DNA of 25,366 bases from assembly GCA_036557525.1 (NCBI GenBank), contig DATBHH010000024.1:1-25366 (forward strand), read 5' to 3'. Under the pieces are notes generated by a model, which made no database searches, had not been told where the DNA came from, and saw only the letters and a program-made list of their open reading frames with translations. Positions 1 to 6,361 of this stretch are shown piece by piece (positions within the stretch are counted from its first letter, which is position 1; every line of letters starts with the position of its first letter). The position numbers were made by a program, and so were the translations under genes. This DNA is from VRUE01 sp036557525 (GTDB lineage Bacteria > Actinomycetota > Thermoleophilia > Solirubrobacterales > 70-9).

Positions 1-1
1 C

Positions 2-289
2 TTCGCCAGGGCGCTGCTGGCGGAGCCACGGATACTGATCCTCGACGAGGCGACCTCGAACGTCGACGTGCGGACCGAGAAGACGATCGAGCGCGGCCTC
101 GAGCGGCTGCTCGCCGGCCGCACGGCGATCGTCATCGCCCATCGCCTCTCGACGATCCGGCGGGCCGGCAAGATCGTCGTCCTCGACGGCGGCCGTGTCG
201 CCGAGGCCGGAACTCACGAGGAGCTGATTGCCTCCGGCGGCGCCTACGCTCGCCTCTACGGAGCCTGGGAGGAGTCCTCAGCAGCCTAG
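2..289 (+). CDS. ABC exporter ATP-binding domain, C-terminal fragment
   Basis: This is the last 95 residues of an ABC transporter nucleotide-binding domain, cut by the window edge. The open frame runs from base 2 to a TAG at 287-289. It shows the Walker B segment ILILDEATSNVD, the H-loop motif AHRLST, and a tail ending in ARLYGAWEE, which is typical of fused membrane-plus-ATPase exporters of the MsbA/MdlB type. In that family ATP hydrolysis drives export of lipids, drugs or peptides across the cytoplasmic membrane. The substrate cannot be read from this fragment. Its stop codon overlaps the stop of the convergent lipoprotein gene in a shared CTAG. The internal GTG at 68 is not a real start, because the Walker B motif lies upstream of it. 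Confidence 0.93.
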   Translation, partial: FARALLAEPRILILDEATSNVDVRTEKTIERGLERLLAGRTAIVIAHRLSTIRRAGKIVVLDGGRVAEAGTHEELIASGGAYARLYGAWEESSAA

Positions 290-1005
290 CCGGGGCCGAT
301 TCCGCCCGAGCTGGATCCGCCACCCGCTTCTTCGCCGCCGCCGGCGGTCCCGCCGCCCGCTTCGGTGCTGCCGGCGCCGCCGGTTTCGGTTTCGGGTGCC
401 GGTTCTTCAACCGCTTCGGGGGCCGGTTCTTCCGCTTCTTCTTCTTCGACGCCTTCTTCGATCCCGCCGGTGGCTTCCGATTCGGGTTCGCCGGACGCAG
501 CCTGCGGCACCGGCGCGCTCGGCGCTTCCGAGCAGTCTTCGAATCCGTATTCGGAGGCGGCCGACTGGAACGAGGACAGCGCCGTCCCGGCTTCGGTCTG
601 CGCTGTTTCGAGGCTTTCCGCTTCGCCGCGCGCAGCGGCGAGCGCGGCGTTGCTCTGCGCCTGAGCCAGTTCGTCGGCGGCGGCCATGAACTGTTCGTAG
701 CCTTCCGGTTCTTCCGGGGTGCCGAGGCCTTTCAGGCGTTCGACCATCCCTTTGTAGAGGTCCGCTTCCTGAGCCACCCGGCTTGCGCCTTCGCTCGAGC
801 CCTCCGACAGCGTCCCGATCGCGGCGTTTACCTCGGCGCAGATCGCGTCGCCCTGTTTCAGCAGATCCGCCTTGGTCAGCGTCGGAGTCGTCGCAACCGG
901 TGCGGCGGCGGTCGTTTCTGTCGTTTCGCCGCCGCCACCGCCGCAACCCACGATCAGGAGCGCGGCAACGGGCACAATTGCTGCGAAAGGGTAGCTCTTC
1001 CTCAT
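286..1005 (-). CDS. Predicted lipoprotein with disordered acidic/Gly-rich tail
   Basis: This 239-residue protein has a short hydrophobic leader and a lipobox IVGC with the lipidated cysteine at residue 21, so it should be anchored on the outer face of the membrane. A Gly/Thr-rich linker follows. Then comes a helical region of about residues 42-150, rich in Ala and Glu, with two cysteines (in DAICAE and FEDCSE) that could form a disulfide. The last ~70 residues are low complexity, first Glu/Pro-rich and then Gly/Ser-rich, and probably disordered. I do not recognise the family. The helical core resembles the small secreted helical proteins common in Thermoleophilia, but no function is implied. 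The gene is convergent with the ABC exporter and follows the secreted-protein gene at 1057-1974 on the same strand. Confidence 0.8.
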   Translation of the reverse strand: MRKSYPFAAIVPVAALLIVGCGGGGGETTETTAAAPVATTPTLTKADLLKQGDAICAEVNAAIGTLSEGSSEGASRVAQEADLYKGMVERLKGLGTPEEPEGYEQFMAAADELAQAQSNAALAAARGEAESLETAQTEAGTALSSFQSAASEYGFEDCSEAPSAPVPQAASGEPESEATGGIEEGVEEEEAEEPAPEAVEEPAPETETGGAGSTEAGGGTAGGGEEAGGGSSSGGIGPG

Positions 1006-1023
1006 CGAGCGCTTGAAGGTAGC

Positions 1024-1043
1024 AGAGCGCCCAGATGCGCTCT
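1024..1043 (-). terminator. Hairpin between two minus-strand genes, terminator-like
   Basis: AGAGCGC and GCGCTCT form a perfect 7-bp stem with a 6-nt loop. It lies 14 bp after the stop of the secreted-protein gene and about 20 bp before the lipoprotein ATG. There is no T-tract on either side, so it may be a weak terminator or a 5'-UTR hairpin of the lipoprotein mRNA. Confidence 0.3.
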
Positions 1044-1056
1044 ACGCAGCGGAATT

Positions 1057-1974
1057 TCAGCCATTGGAGCAGTCAATTTTGGAACTGAAGACGTAGAAGA
1101 CACCCGATGACTTCGGGAACGATTCGAGCCCGCTCTGGAAGGCGGGCCCCGCGAGGGCGATCTTCCTACCAAGCATCCTCGCCGAGAGCGTGCCCGACCA
1201 GGTGGTCGAACCATCGGCGGCCCTGACCAGCGTCGCGTTGCCGTTGAAGGGAGCCGGCGGGCCGACCGTCGCCGTGGTCAGCGCTTCGTCGAACGTGAAC
1301 GTCTGCGGGGCTGCCGAGCGGGTGATGGACTGTTCGACCCGAACCCGGCCCACTCTCAAGCTCGCAGAGGCGGAATATGTGATCGAGTGAGGTTTGTCCC
1401 CATCGCGCGCCGCCCGCGGACGTTCGCTTTCCACACTGAACCCGCGACCGTCGCAGGCCCCGGCCCAGAGCCGTATGCCTTTGCCGTGCCGAGGCGGAGG
1501 AGGCCCGAATTCAGTGGGTAGGTGGCAAACCCAGCGCGGTCGATGCGAGAGGGTTCCCTTCTTCCGGAACGACCGATCCCGGAACGATGGGAAGCCGTAA
1601 CGCCCGCGAAGCACGACCGTTCCGGTGAAGACACCTACCCAGGTGAGCTGCTTATCGCCGTGGCAAAAAGAGACGACCGGCCGCTTGGAGGGAGGCCCGG
1701 ATGGCTCGAAGTCCAAATCGATTCGTCCGAGATTGCCGAAGCTGGCCACCACCCCGGTGCGCTTGGTGCGCGCGCCGGTGGAGTAGCTCGTGATCGTGCG
1801 ACCTTTGAAGGAGATCGCCGAGGCCTGAGTAGCGGTGGTGGTCAAGAGATTCAATCCATGACCGAGCAAAAAGCTGGCTGAATCTTCCGCGGGGAGAACC
1901 TGAGCCGACGACGAGGCGGGAATGAGAAGCGGAACGGCCGCCAGCACCGCGGCAAGTGAGAGAAAACGAGACAT
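1057..1974 (-). CDS. Secreted protein of unknown function
   Basis: This 305-residue protein begins at an ATG at 1972-1974 with a clear signal peptide: MSRF, a hydrophobic core, then a likely cleavage after SSSAQ at about residue 24. An in-frame start at 2127 would put 51 non-hydrophobic residues before the signal and would read through the tRNA-like repeat, so I rejected it. The mature part is beta-rich in appearance, with four cysteines (in SFCHG, WVCHL, GACDG and IDCSN) and no membrane segment. I do not recognise the family. The start codon lies only 5 bp from a 25-bp copy of the tRNA-Gln 3' end (1980-2004). Any promoter for this gene must therefore lie inside the putative inserted segment. 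There is no good Shine-Dalgarno sequence. Confidence 0.75.
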   Translation of the reverse strand: MSRFLSLAAVLAAVPLLIPASSSAQVLPAEDSASFLLGHGLNLLTTTATQASAISFKGRTITSYSTGARTKRTGVVASFGNLGRIDLDFEPSGPPSKRPVVSFCHGDKQLTWVGVFTGTVVLRGRYGFPSFRDRSFRKKGTLSHRPRWVCHLPTEFGPPPPRHGKGIRLWAGACDGRGFSVESERPRAARDGDKPHSITYSASASLRVGRVRVEQSITRSAAPQTFTFDEALTTATVGPPAPFNGNATLVRAADGSTTWSGTLSARMLGRKIALAGPAFQSGLESFPKSSGVFYVFSSKIDCSNG

Positions 1975-1979
1975 CGGAC

Positions 1980-2004
1980 AGCTGCGGCCCAGGGACTCGA
2001 ACCC
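1980..2004 (-). repeat. Duplicated 3' end of tRNA-Gln (putative attachment site, right copy)
   Basis: These 25 bases are identical to 3855-3879. They cover two 3'-flanking bases, the discriminator, the 3' acceptor strand, and the T arm up to three bases into its 5' strand. The rest of the tRNA is absent: no matching 5' acceptor strand is found up to base 2100, so this is not a functional tRNA. The orientation is the same as the intact tRNA. Confidence 0.8.
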
Positions 2005-2118
2005 GCCATACGCCTGCGCCCCTGCGTCCCCCTGCGCCTTCACGCGCCCAAGAATGCCGGTTTGCGGCGGTCCCGGCGTCTCCCCTAAACGCAGGAAGAT
2101 GCTCAGCGACGCTGGCGA

Positions 2119-2138
2119 CTGGCGCACGGCTGGCGCAC
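2119..2138. repeat. Two 9-bp direct repeats, 11 bp apart
   Basis: CTGGCGCAC occurs at 2119-2127 and 2130-2138. A partial third unit, CTGGCGAC, starts at 2112. The 11-bp period is about one helical turn, as expected for a protein that binds one DNA face. They lie about 115 bp inside the putative element from its right repeat. The bound factor, if any, is unknown. Confidence 0.4.
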
Positions 2139-2199
2139 CGCTAGCGTCCTGTCGGGCTCTCGACGGCCGCCAGCCGCCGGACCGGATCCCGTGAGCCGG

Positions 2200-3741
2200 C
2201 TACCGAACGATCGGCAACTTCTTGAAGAGAACCTGACTGGACCCGTGGATCGTCAGCGTCTCCCTTACGAAGACCTTTTTGGCGCTAGCCAGCTTAGCCG
2301 CGAACGCCTGCTTTGGCTTCAGGGTTATCAGCGCCAGGTGCCCCGCCTTCGCCCTGGCCCTGGCAACCTTCGTCTGGGGCCTCCCCTTGCGCCTCCTGGT
2401 CACAGCCTGAAGCTTGAACCTGCAACCGCCGGGCTTGGCGCGCTTCGGGCACCTGAGGCGAACTCCGGGAAAGGCGACCGTGACGGTCTCCGTTCTGCTC
2501 GCCAAAGCCGAGCCGTTGCAGAATGCCGTCTGCCCGGCCGAGACGAAGTTGGTCGAGCAGCCCTCGCCGTCGGTCAGGGTCAGGGTCGCCGTGTAAGTGC
2601 CTGGGGAGCTGTAGACGTGGCTGGGGTCAGGGGCCCCGATCAGGTGCGCGCCATCGCCGAACGACCATTCGTAGCGGGCGATGGTGCCGTCCGGGTCACT
2701 TGAGGTGGAGCTGAAGGAGGCCGGCACTCCGGGCCGCGCTCGGGGGGCGGTGAACTGGGCCAGCGGCGGTTGGTCGGGGGAGATCGCAATTCCTTCCGGT
2801 TCGGAGGGAACGGGGATAGCCGAGCCCAGGGTCTGGTTGGTCGCCGTGTCGATCACCGAGACGCTGGGCCCAGCGTTGTTCACCACATAGGCCCGCCGGC
2901 CATCGGGGGTGATCGCGATCGCGTCCGGGGCGGTGCCGACGAGAGTCGGAACGCCGACCACTTTGTTGGTCCCTGTGTCGATCGCAGAGACACTCATCGA
3001 GCTGAAGTTGGCGACGTAGGCGGTCCTGCTGTCGGGGGTGACCGCAACGGCGATGGGACTGGCGCCGACGGGGATCGGGCTTCCGACCCCCTGGTTGGTC
3101 TGGAGATCGATCACCGAGACGCTATTCGAGCCGTCGTTGGCGACGTAGGCCAGCCTCCCATCCGGAGTGATCGCGATCCCGTGGGGATCGAGGCCGACCG
3201 GGACCGGAGATCCCACGACCTGATTCGTCCGAGTGTCGATTACCGAAACGCTTTTGGTGCCGTTGACGACGACGTAGGCGAACAGGCCGTCGGGAGTGAT
3301 CGCTATCGAGATCGGCCCCGACCCCACCGTGATCGGTGTGCCCACACTCTGATTCGTCGTCGTTTCGATCACCGAGACAGTGCCCCCACCCTGGTTGGCG
3401 ACGTATGCGAACTGCCCGTTGGGTGCGATTGCAATCGACCGCGGATTGACGCCGACGCCGATCGGCGCGCCCACGGTTTTCCTGGTCCTGGTGTCGATGA
3501 CCGAAACGGTGTCGTCGTTGAAGTTGGCCACGTAGGCGAGCTCGCCGTCGGGAGTGATCGCGATGGCCCGTGGGCGGGAGCCGACGTCAACCGGAGGACC
3601 GACGACTTGGTCGGTCTGGCTATCGATGACGGAGACGTCATCGGTAGCAAAACCGGTGCTGGTGACGTAGATGCCGCGAGCGAGGGCCGAAGACGCCGGC
3701 GCCACCGCAAACACGAGCAGGACAGCGAGAAGGGGGCGCAC
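2200..3741 (-). CDS. Secreted YVTN beta-propeller protein with PKD domain
   Basis: This 513-residue protein starts at a GTG and has a signal peptide ending near SSALA (residue ~19). Seven tandem units of about 42 residues follow, each with the pattern VSVID..TN..VG.P..VG..P..IAITPDG..AYVAN. Seven units suggest a closed seven-bladed propeller. A PKD domain follows (about residues 330-425), with the characteristic WSFGDG and HVYSSPGTYTATLT strings and two cysteines. The C-terminal ~85 residues are basic, with a CPKR...GGC pair. YVTN propellers are usually extracellular surface or binding proteins, and PKD domains are adhesive or spacer modules, so a cell-surface binding role is likely. The ligand is unknown. 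It is the only gene inside the tRNA-Gln repeat-bounded segment. Confidence 0.9.
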   Translation of the reverse strand: MRPLLAVLLVFAVAPASSALARGIYVTSTGFATDDVSVIDSQTDQVVGPPVDVGSRPRAIAITPDGELAYVANFNDDTVSVIDTRTRKTVGAPIGVGVNPRSIAIAPNGQFAYVANQGGGTVSVIETTTNQSVGTPITVGSGPISIAITPDGLFAYVVVNGTKSVSVIDTRTNQVVGSPVPVGLDPHGIAITPDGRLAYVANDGSNSVSVIDLQTNQGVGSPIPVGASPIAVAVTPDSRTAYVANFSSMSVSAIDTGTNKVVGVPTLVGTAPDAIAITPDGRRAYVVNNAGPSVSVIDTATNQTLGSAIPVPSEPEGIAISPDQPPLAQFTAPRARPGVPASFSSTSSDPDGTIARYEWSFGDGAHLIGAPDPSHVYSSPGTYTATLTLTDGEGCSTNFVSAGQTAFCNGSALASRTETVTVAFPGVRLRCPKRAKPGGCRFKLQAVTRRRKGRPQTKVARARAKAGHLALITLKPKQAFAAKLASAKKVFVRETLTIHGSSQVLFKKLPIVR

Positions 3742-3747
3742 GTCCTC

Positions 3748-3775
3748 AGCCTAGCCCGAACGCGATCCTCATCAA
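3748..3775 (-). promoter_or_regulatory. Possible promoter of the YVTN/PKD gene
   Basis: On the minus strand TTGATG (3770-3775) and TAGGCT (3748-3753) are separated by 16 bp and fit a housekeeping-sigma promoter. The GTG start lies only 6 bp from the -10 box, so the transcript would be leaderless or nearly so. This is a pattern match only. Confidence 0.35.
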
Positions 3776-3854
3776 CGACTGAGAGGGCGTTGAACTCATC
3801 GGTGCGGGGGCGTCACTTCCTCGACCTCTTCGGCTCTGAATAGCTAAATCAGGA

Positions 3855-3879
3855 AGCTGCGGCCCAGGGACTCGAACCC
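3855..3879 (-). repeat. tRNA-Gln 3' end, left copy of the 25-bp direct repeat
   Basis: These bases match 1980-2004 exactly. Identity stops at 3854 (A versus C) and at 3880 (C versus G). This copy belongs to the intact tRNA-Gln gene and would be the attL-type site of the putative element. Confidence 0.8.
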
Positions 3880-3927
3880 CGACTACCTCGTCCAGAGCGA
3901 GGCGTGCTGCCATTACACCAGGCCGCA
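3857..3927 (-). tRNA. tRNA-Gln (anticodon CUG)
   Basis: The 71-nt cloverleaf folds by hand. The acceptor stem TGCGGCC pairs with GGCCGCA, and the D stem is GTGT/GCAC. The anticodon stem CCTCG/CGAGG has loop CTCTGGA, giving anticodon CTG, which reads CAG (Gln). The T arm is CGGGG-TTCGAGT-CCCTG, with one G-U pair. The discriminator base is G, and CCA is not encoded. The gene lies in the gap between the FAD reductase gene and the YVTN gene, on the same strand as both. Confidence 0.95.
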
Positions 3928-3940
3928 AGGGAGAGACCGG

Positions 3941-3946
3941 AGGATA
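3941..3946 (-). promoter_or_regulatory. Possible -10 box of tRNA-Gln
   Basis: TATCCT on the minus strand lies 13 bp upstream of the tRNA 5' end, in the right place for a -10 element. No convincing -35 hexamer is seen; that stretch overlaps the 3' end of the reductase gene. Confidence 0.35.
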
Positions 3947-3967
3947 CCCGCGCCGACGGCAGCGGGC

Positions 3968-5203
3968 TCAGGCGCCGATCGCGGCGAGATCGGTGTCGGC
4001 GTCGCCCAGCGCCTGCTCCGAGCCGGAGACATCGACGCCGTCGGCGAGCATCCGCCGCGCCTCGGCGAGGTCTTCGGGGCGACCGACGCTGAGGGCGCCG
4101 GCGACCCGGCCGTCCTTCAGATACCAGACCAAGAACTCTCCCGAATCCGCATCCCCGCGCCAGATCTCCCGATCCCACTCATAGGCGGGGCCGACGTACT
4201 CGAGGCCGGTCCAGTCGGCGAGGTCGCTGAAGAAATAGGGGACGACGTCGTAGTCGCTGTCGTCGCCGAGCATGTTCTTCGCGACGTGCATCCCCTGCTG
4301 CAGCGCGACGTCCCAGTGCTCGACCCGGAGCCGGCTGCCGTGGATGACGCTCTCGTAGGAGCAGCAGTCGCCGGCGGCATAGACGCCCTCGAGCGAGGTC
4401 TGCAGCTTCGAGTCGCAGACGATTCCGTCGTCGACCTCGAGCCCTGCGCGCTGGGCGAGCATCGCGTCGGGCCGGACGCCGGCGCCGACCACCACCGCGT
4501 CGCACTCGATCGCCCGGCCGCTCTTCGTCAAAACCGCACGGACCCGGCCGTCGCCCTCGAACGCCTCGAGCTCCTCGCCGCCGAGGACGGTGATCCCGTG
4601 GCCTTCGATCGTCTCCTGGAACCAGCGCCCGGCATCCTCGCCGAAGGTCCGCGAGAGAACGACGTCCTCGATCATCACGATCGTGCACCTGACGCCCCTC
4701 GCGGTGAGCGACGCCGCGACCTCGGTCCCGATGTAGCTGCCGCCGATCAGGACCACGTGCTCGGCCGCCTCGGCGTCGGCGCGGATCGCGTCCGAGTTGC
4801 CGAACGCCCGCAGGTAATGGATCCCCTCGTTCTCGGCGCCCTCGACGCGGAGGATGTTGACCATCGCCCCGGTCCCCAGCAGCGCCTTTCGGAACCCGAT
4901 CTCCTCGCCGCCCTGAAGCTTCGCCGTGCGGGCGTCGGGGTCGATCGACATCACGTTGACCCCACTGAGCAGCTCGACGTCGTTCTCCTCGTACCAGGAA
5001 ACGGGGTTGACGTAGGCGTCCTCGCGCTCCGCCTCGCCGCGCATGTACTCCTTCGAGAGAGGCGGTCGTTCGTAGGGTGGTTCGGGCTCGCGGCCGACCA
5101 GCAGGATCGACCCGTCGGCGCCGCGCCCGCGCAGCTCCGAGGCGCAGTTCGCCGACGCCAGGCCTCCCCCGATCAGCAGGAAGTCTGCCGAGCGGGAAGC
5201 CAT
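3968..5203 (-). CDS. FAD-dependent NAD(P)H oxidoreductase (ferredoxin/rubredoxin reductase type)
   Basis: This 411-residue cytoplasmic flavoprotein passes electrons from NAD(P)H through FAD to a small redox partner. It has an N-terminal FAD-binding Rossmann motif (IGGGLAS, residues ~11-17) and the substrate-loop string RPPLSKEYM. A second, NAD(P)H-binding Rossmann motif (VVLIGGSYIGTEVA) sits near residue 150, followed by the FAD-binding YAAGDC near residue 275. A C-terminal reductase domain begins near VEHWDVALQQG. Length and order fit the dioxygenase-ferredoxin reductase/AIF-like group. No ferredoxin, rubredoxin or oxygenase gene is nearby, so the partner is unknown. Its ATG overlaps the TGA of the upstream trkA-like gene (TGATG), implying translational coupling at the end of the long operon. 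Confidence 0.9.
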   Translation of the reverse strand: MASRSADFLLIGGGLASANCASELRGRGADGSILLVGREPEPPYERPPLSKEYMRGEAEREDAYVNPVSWYEENDVELLSGVNVMSIDPDARTAKLQGGEEIGFRKALLGTGAMVNILRVEGAENEGIHYLRAFGNSDAIRADAEAAEHVVLIGGSYIGTEVAASLTARGVRCTIVMIEDVVLSRTFGEDAGRWFQETIEGHGITVLGGEELEAFEGDGRVRAVLTKSGRAIECDAVVVGAGVRPDAMLAQRAGLEVDDGIVCDSKLQTSLEGVYAAGDCCSYESVIHGSRLRVEHWDVALQQGMHVAKNMLGDDSDYDVVPYFFSDLADWTGLEYVGPAYEWDREIWRGDADSGEFLVWYLKDGRVAGALSVGRPEDLAEARRMLADGVDVSGSEQALGDADTDLAAIGA

Positions 5204-5877
5204 CAGCCGGAGCCGTTTTCCCCCGGGCCGAACAGGTCCTTGAGTTCGTCCTCACGGCCGGGGTCGAGGACGGCGAGGACCTCGTCGCCCGCCTCGAGGA
5301 CGGTGTCGGGCCCCGGCACGAATCCTTTGCCGTCGCGGAGGACCGAGATCAGCAGGCTGCCGTCGGGCATCGCCAGGTCGCCGACCCGGCGCCCGGTCAC
5401 CCGCGAGTCCTTGCCCAGCAGCATCTCGATGATCTCGAGCTGCTCCTCCTGGAGGTCGAGGAGATGGACCAGGCCGTACTCGGGCACCTCGTGCTCGAGC
5501 AGTCGCAGGATCAGGTCGGTCGCCGAGATCGAGGGCTTGATCCCGAGCAGGTCGAAGTGCTGGCGATTGCGCGGGTTGTTGACGCGGGCGATGATCTGGC
5601 CGACCTCGTACTTCTCGCGCGCGACCTGGCAGATCAGGATGTTGTCCTCGTCGTCGCCGGTGACGGCGATCACCATGTCGGCCCGCTGGACGCCCGCGCG
5701 CTCCAGCACCCAGAGCTCGGATGCGTCGCCGTAGAGGACGTTGTGCTCGAGCTCCTGCTCGACCGTCAGGTAGCGGCGGCGGTTGCTCTCGATCACCGTC
5801 ACCTCGTGCTCCTTTTCAAGCAGCTCGCGCGCGAGGTTCCAGCCCACCTTGCCGGCGCCGACGATGACGATGTACAT
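5203..5877 (-). CDS. trkA: TrkA-like RCK protein, full length
   Basis: This 224-residue cytoplasmic regulator has an N-terminal RCK/TrkA-N Rossmann domain. The motif VGAGKVG is at residues 6-12, and an acidic residue (VIE) ending the second strand indicates NAD(H) binding. A C-terminal TrkA-C domain covers about residues 135-220 (GRRVGDLAMPDGSLLISVLRD). Such proteins gate K+ uptake (TrkH/KtrB) or other membrane transporters by nucleotide binding. I chose the ATG at 5875-5877 because it starts directly with the first beta strand (MYIVIVGAG). The longer in-frame start at 6006 would run through the upstream gene. It overlaps that gene's stop as TGATG. No TrkH/KtrB-type channel gene is in the window; the nearest membrane partners are the two APC-USP permeases upstream. 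Confidence 0.9.
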   Translation of the reverse strand: MYIVIVGAGKVGWNLARELLEKEHEVTVIESNRRRYLTVEQELEHNVLYGDASELWVLERAGVQRADMVIAVTGDDEDNILICQVAREKYEVGQIIARVNNPRNRQHFDLLGIKPSISATDLILRLLEHEVPEYGLVHLLDLQEEQLEIIEMLLGKDSRVTGRRVGDLAMPDGSLLISVLRDGKGFVPGPDTVLEAGDEVLAVLDPGREDELKDLFGPGENGSG

Positions 5878-6344
5878 CAGGCGGCCTCCTCCGAGGAGGT
5901 CGGGCCGCCGTCTCCGCCCGGAGCTCCATCGAGGACCGCGCTCTCGAGCATCTCGATCGCGACCCGCGTCGGGCAGATCGTGTGCAGGCCCTGGCGCTGG
6001 TACCACTCGGCGCGGAGGGGGTCGAGGATGCGGGCGATGACGGTCGGGACCTCGTAGCGGCGCTGGGCGATCTGGGCGATGACGATGTTGGTGTTGTCGC
6101 CGTCGGTCGAGGCGATGAAGGCGTCGGCCCGCTCGATCCCGGCCGCGACCAGGGCGTCGATCTCGAGCCCGGCGCCGACCGTGAACATGCCGCCGAGGTC
6201 CTCCCAGCCCTTCTCGAGGCCGACCTCCAGCCGGGTGTGGGACTCCGGGTCCTCGTCGAGGCAGGAGACCTCGTGCCCTTCTCGCAACATCGTCCGGGCG
6301 ACGGACGAGCCGACCCGCCCGCAGCCCACAATCAGGATGAACAC
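5877..6344 (-). CDS. Short RCK protein (TrkA-N domain only)
   Basis: This 155-residue protein consists of one RCK/TrkA-N domain. It begins FILIVGCGRVGSS, with the dinucleotide-binding GxGxxG at about residues 7-12 and an acidic CLDED at the end of the second strand. The last ~20 residues are Gly/Pro-rich, and there is no TrkA-C domain. I chose the GTG at 6342-6344, which sits 17 bp after the permease stop; the ATG at 6404 would overlap the permease and add 20 unrelated residues. Together with the downstream full-length TrkA protein it probably forms a hetero-oligomeric RCK ring, as in systems with paired TrkA subunits. That pairing is inferred from adjacency and coupled TGATG translation. Confidence 0.88.
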   Translation of the reverse strand: MFILIVGCGRVGSSVARTMLREGHEVSCLDEDPESHTRLEVGLEKGWEDLGGMFTVGAGLEIDALVAAGIERADAFIASTDGDNTNIVIAQIAQRRYEVPTVIARILDPLRAEWYQRQGLHTICPTRVAIEMLESAVLDGAPGGDGGPTSSEEAA

Positions 6345-6361
6345 GGCCGAGATACTACGCG

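Larger units (their letters stand above)
1980..3879. mobile_element. Putative small element integrated at the tRNA-Gln 3' end
   Basis: Direct 25-bp repeats at 1980-2004 and 3855-3879 bound a segment whose only gene encodes the YVTN/PKD secreted protein. The intact tRNA keeps its 5' part on the outer side and joins the segment at its 3' end. The far end carries only the tRNA 3' end. This is the geometry left by a tyrosine-recombinase element using a tRNA 3' end as attB. No integrase or relaxase gene lies inside, so it would be a degenerate or trans-mobilised remnant. Bases 2005-2199 hold no gene. A local duplication of a tRNA-plus-flank segment followed by decay could also explain the repeat. 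Confidence 0.45.

Noticed and set aside
1980..2060. A second tRNA gene
   Set aside because: Only the 3' acceptor strand and most of the T arm are present. No 5' acceptor strand, D arm or anticodon arm could be found in the adjoining bases.
2200..3741. CRISPR-like or tandem DNA repeats
   Set aside because: The periodicity is about 126 bp and comes from the seven imperfect YVTN protein repeats; there are no conserved short repeats with unique spacers.
5878..6006. A longer start for the full-length TrkA protein
   Set aside because: The added residues are Arg/Pro-rich, overlap the upstream RCK gene and precede the natural first beta strand of the Rossmann fold.
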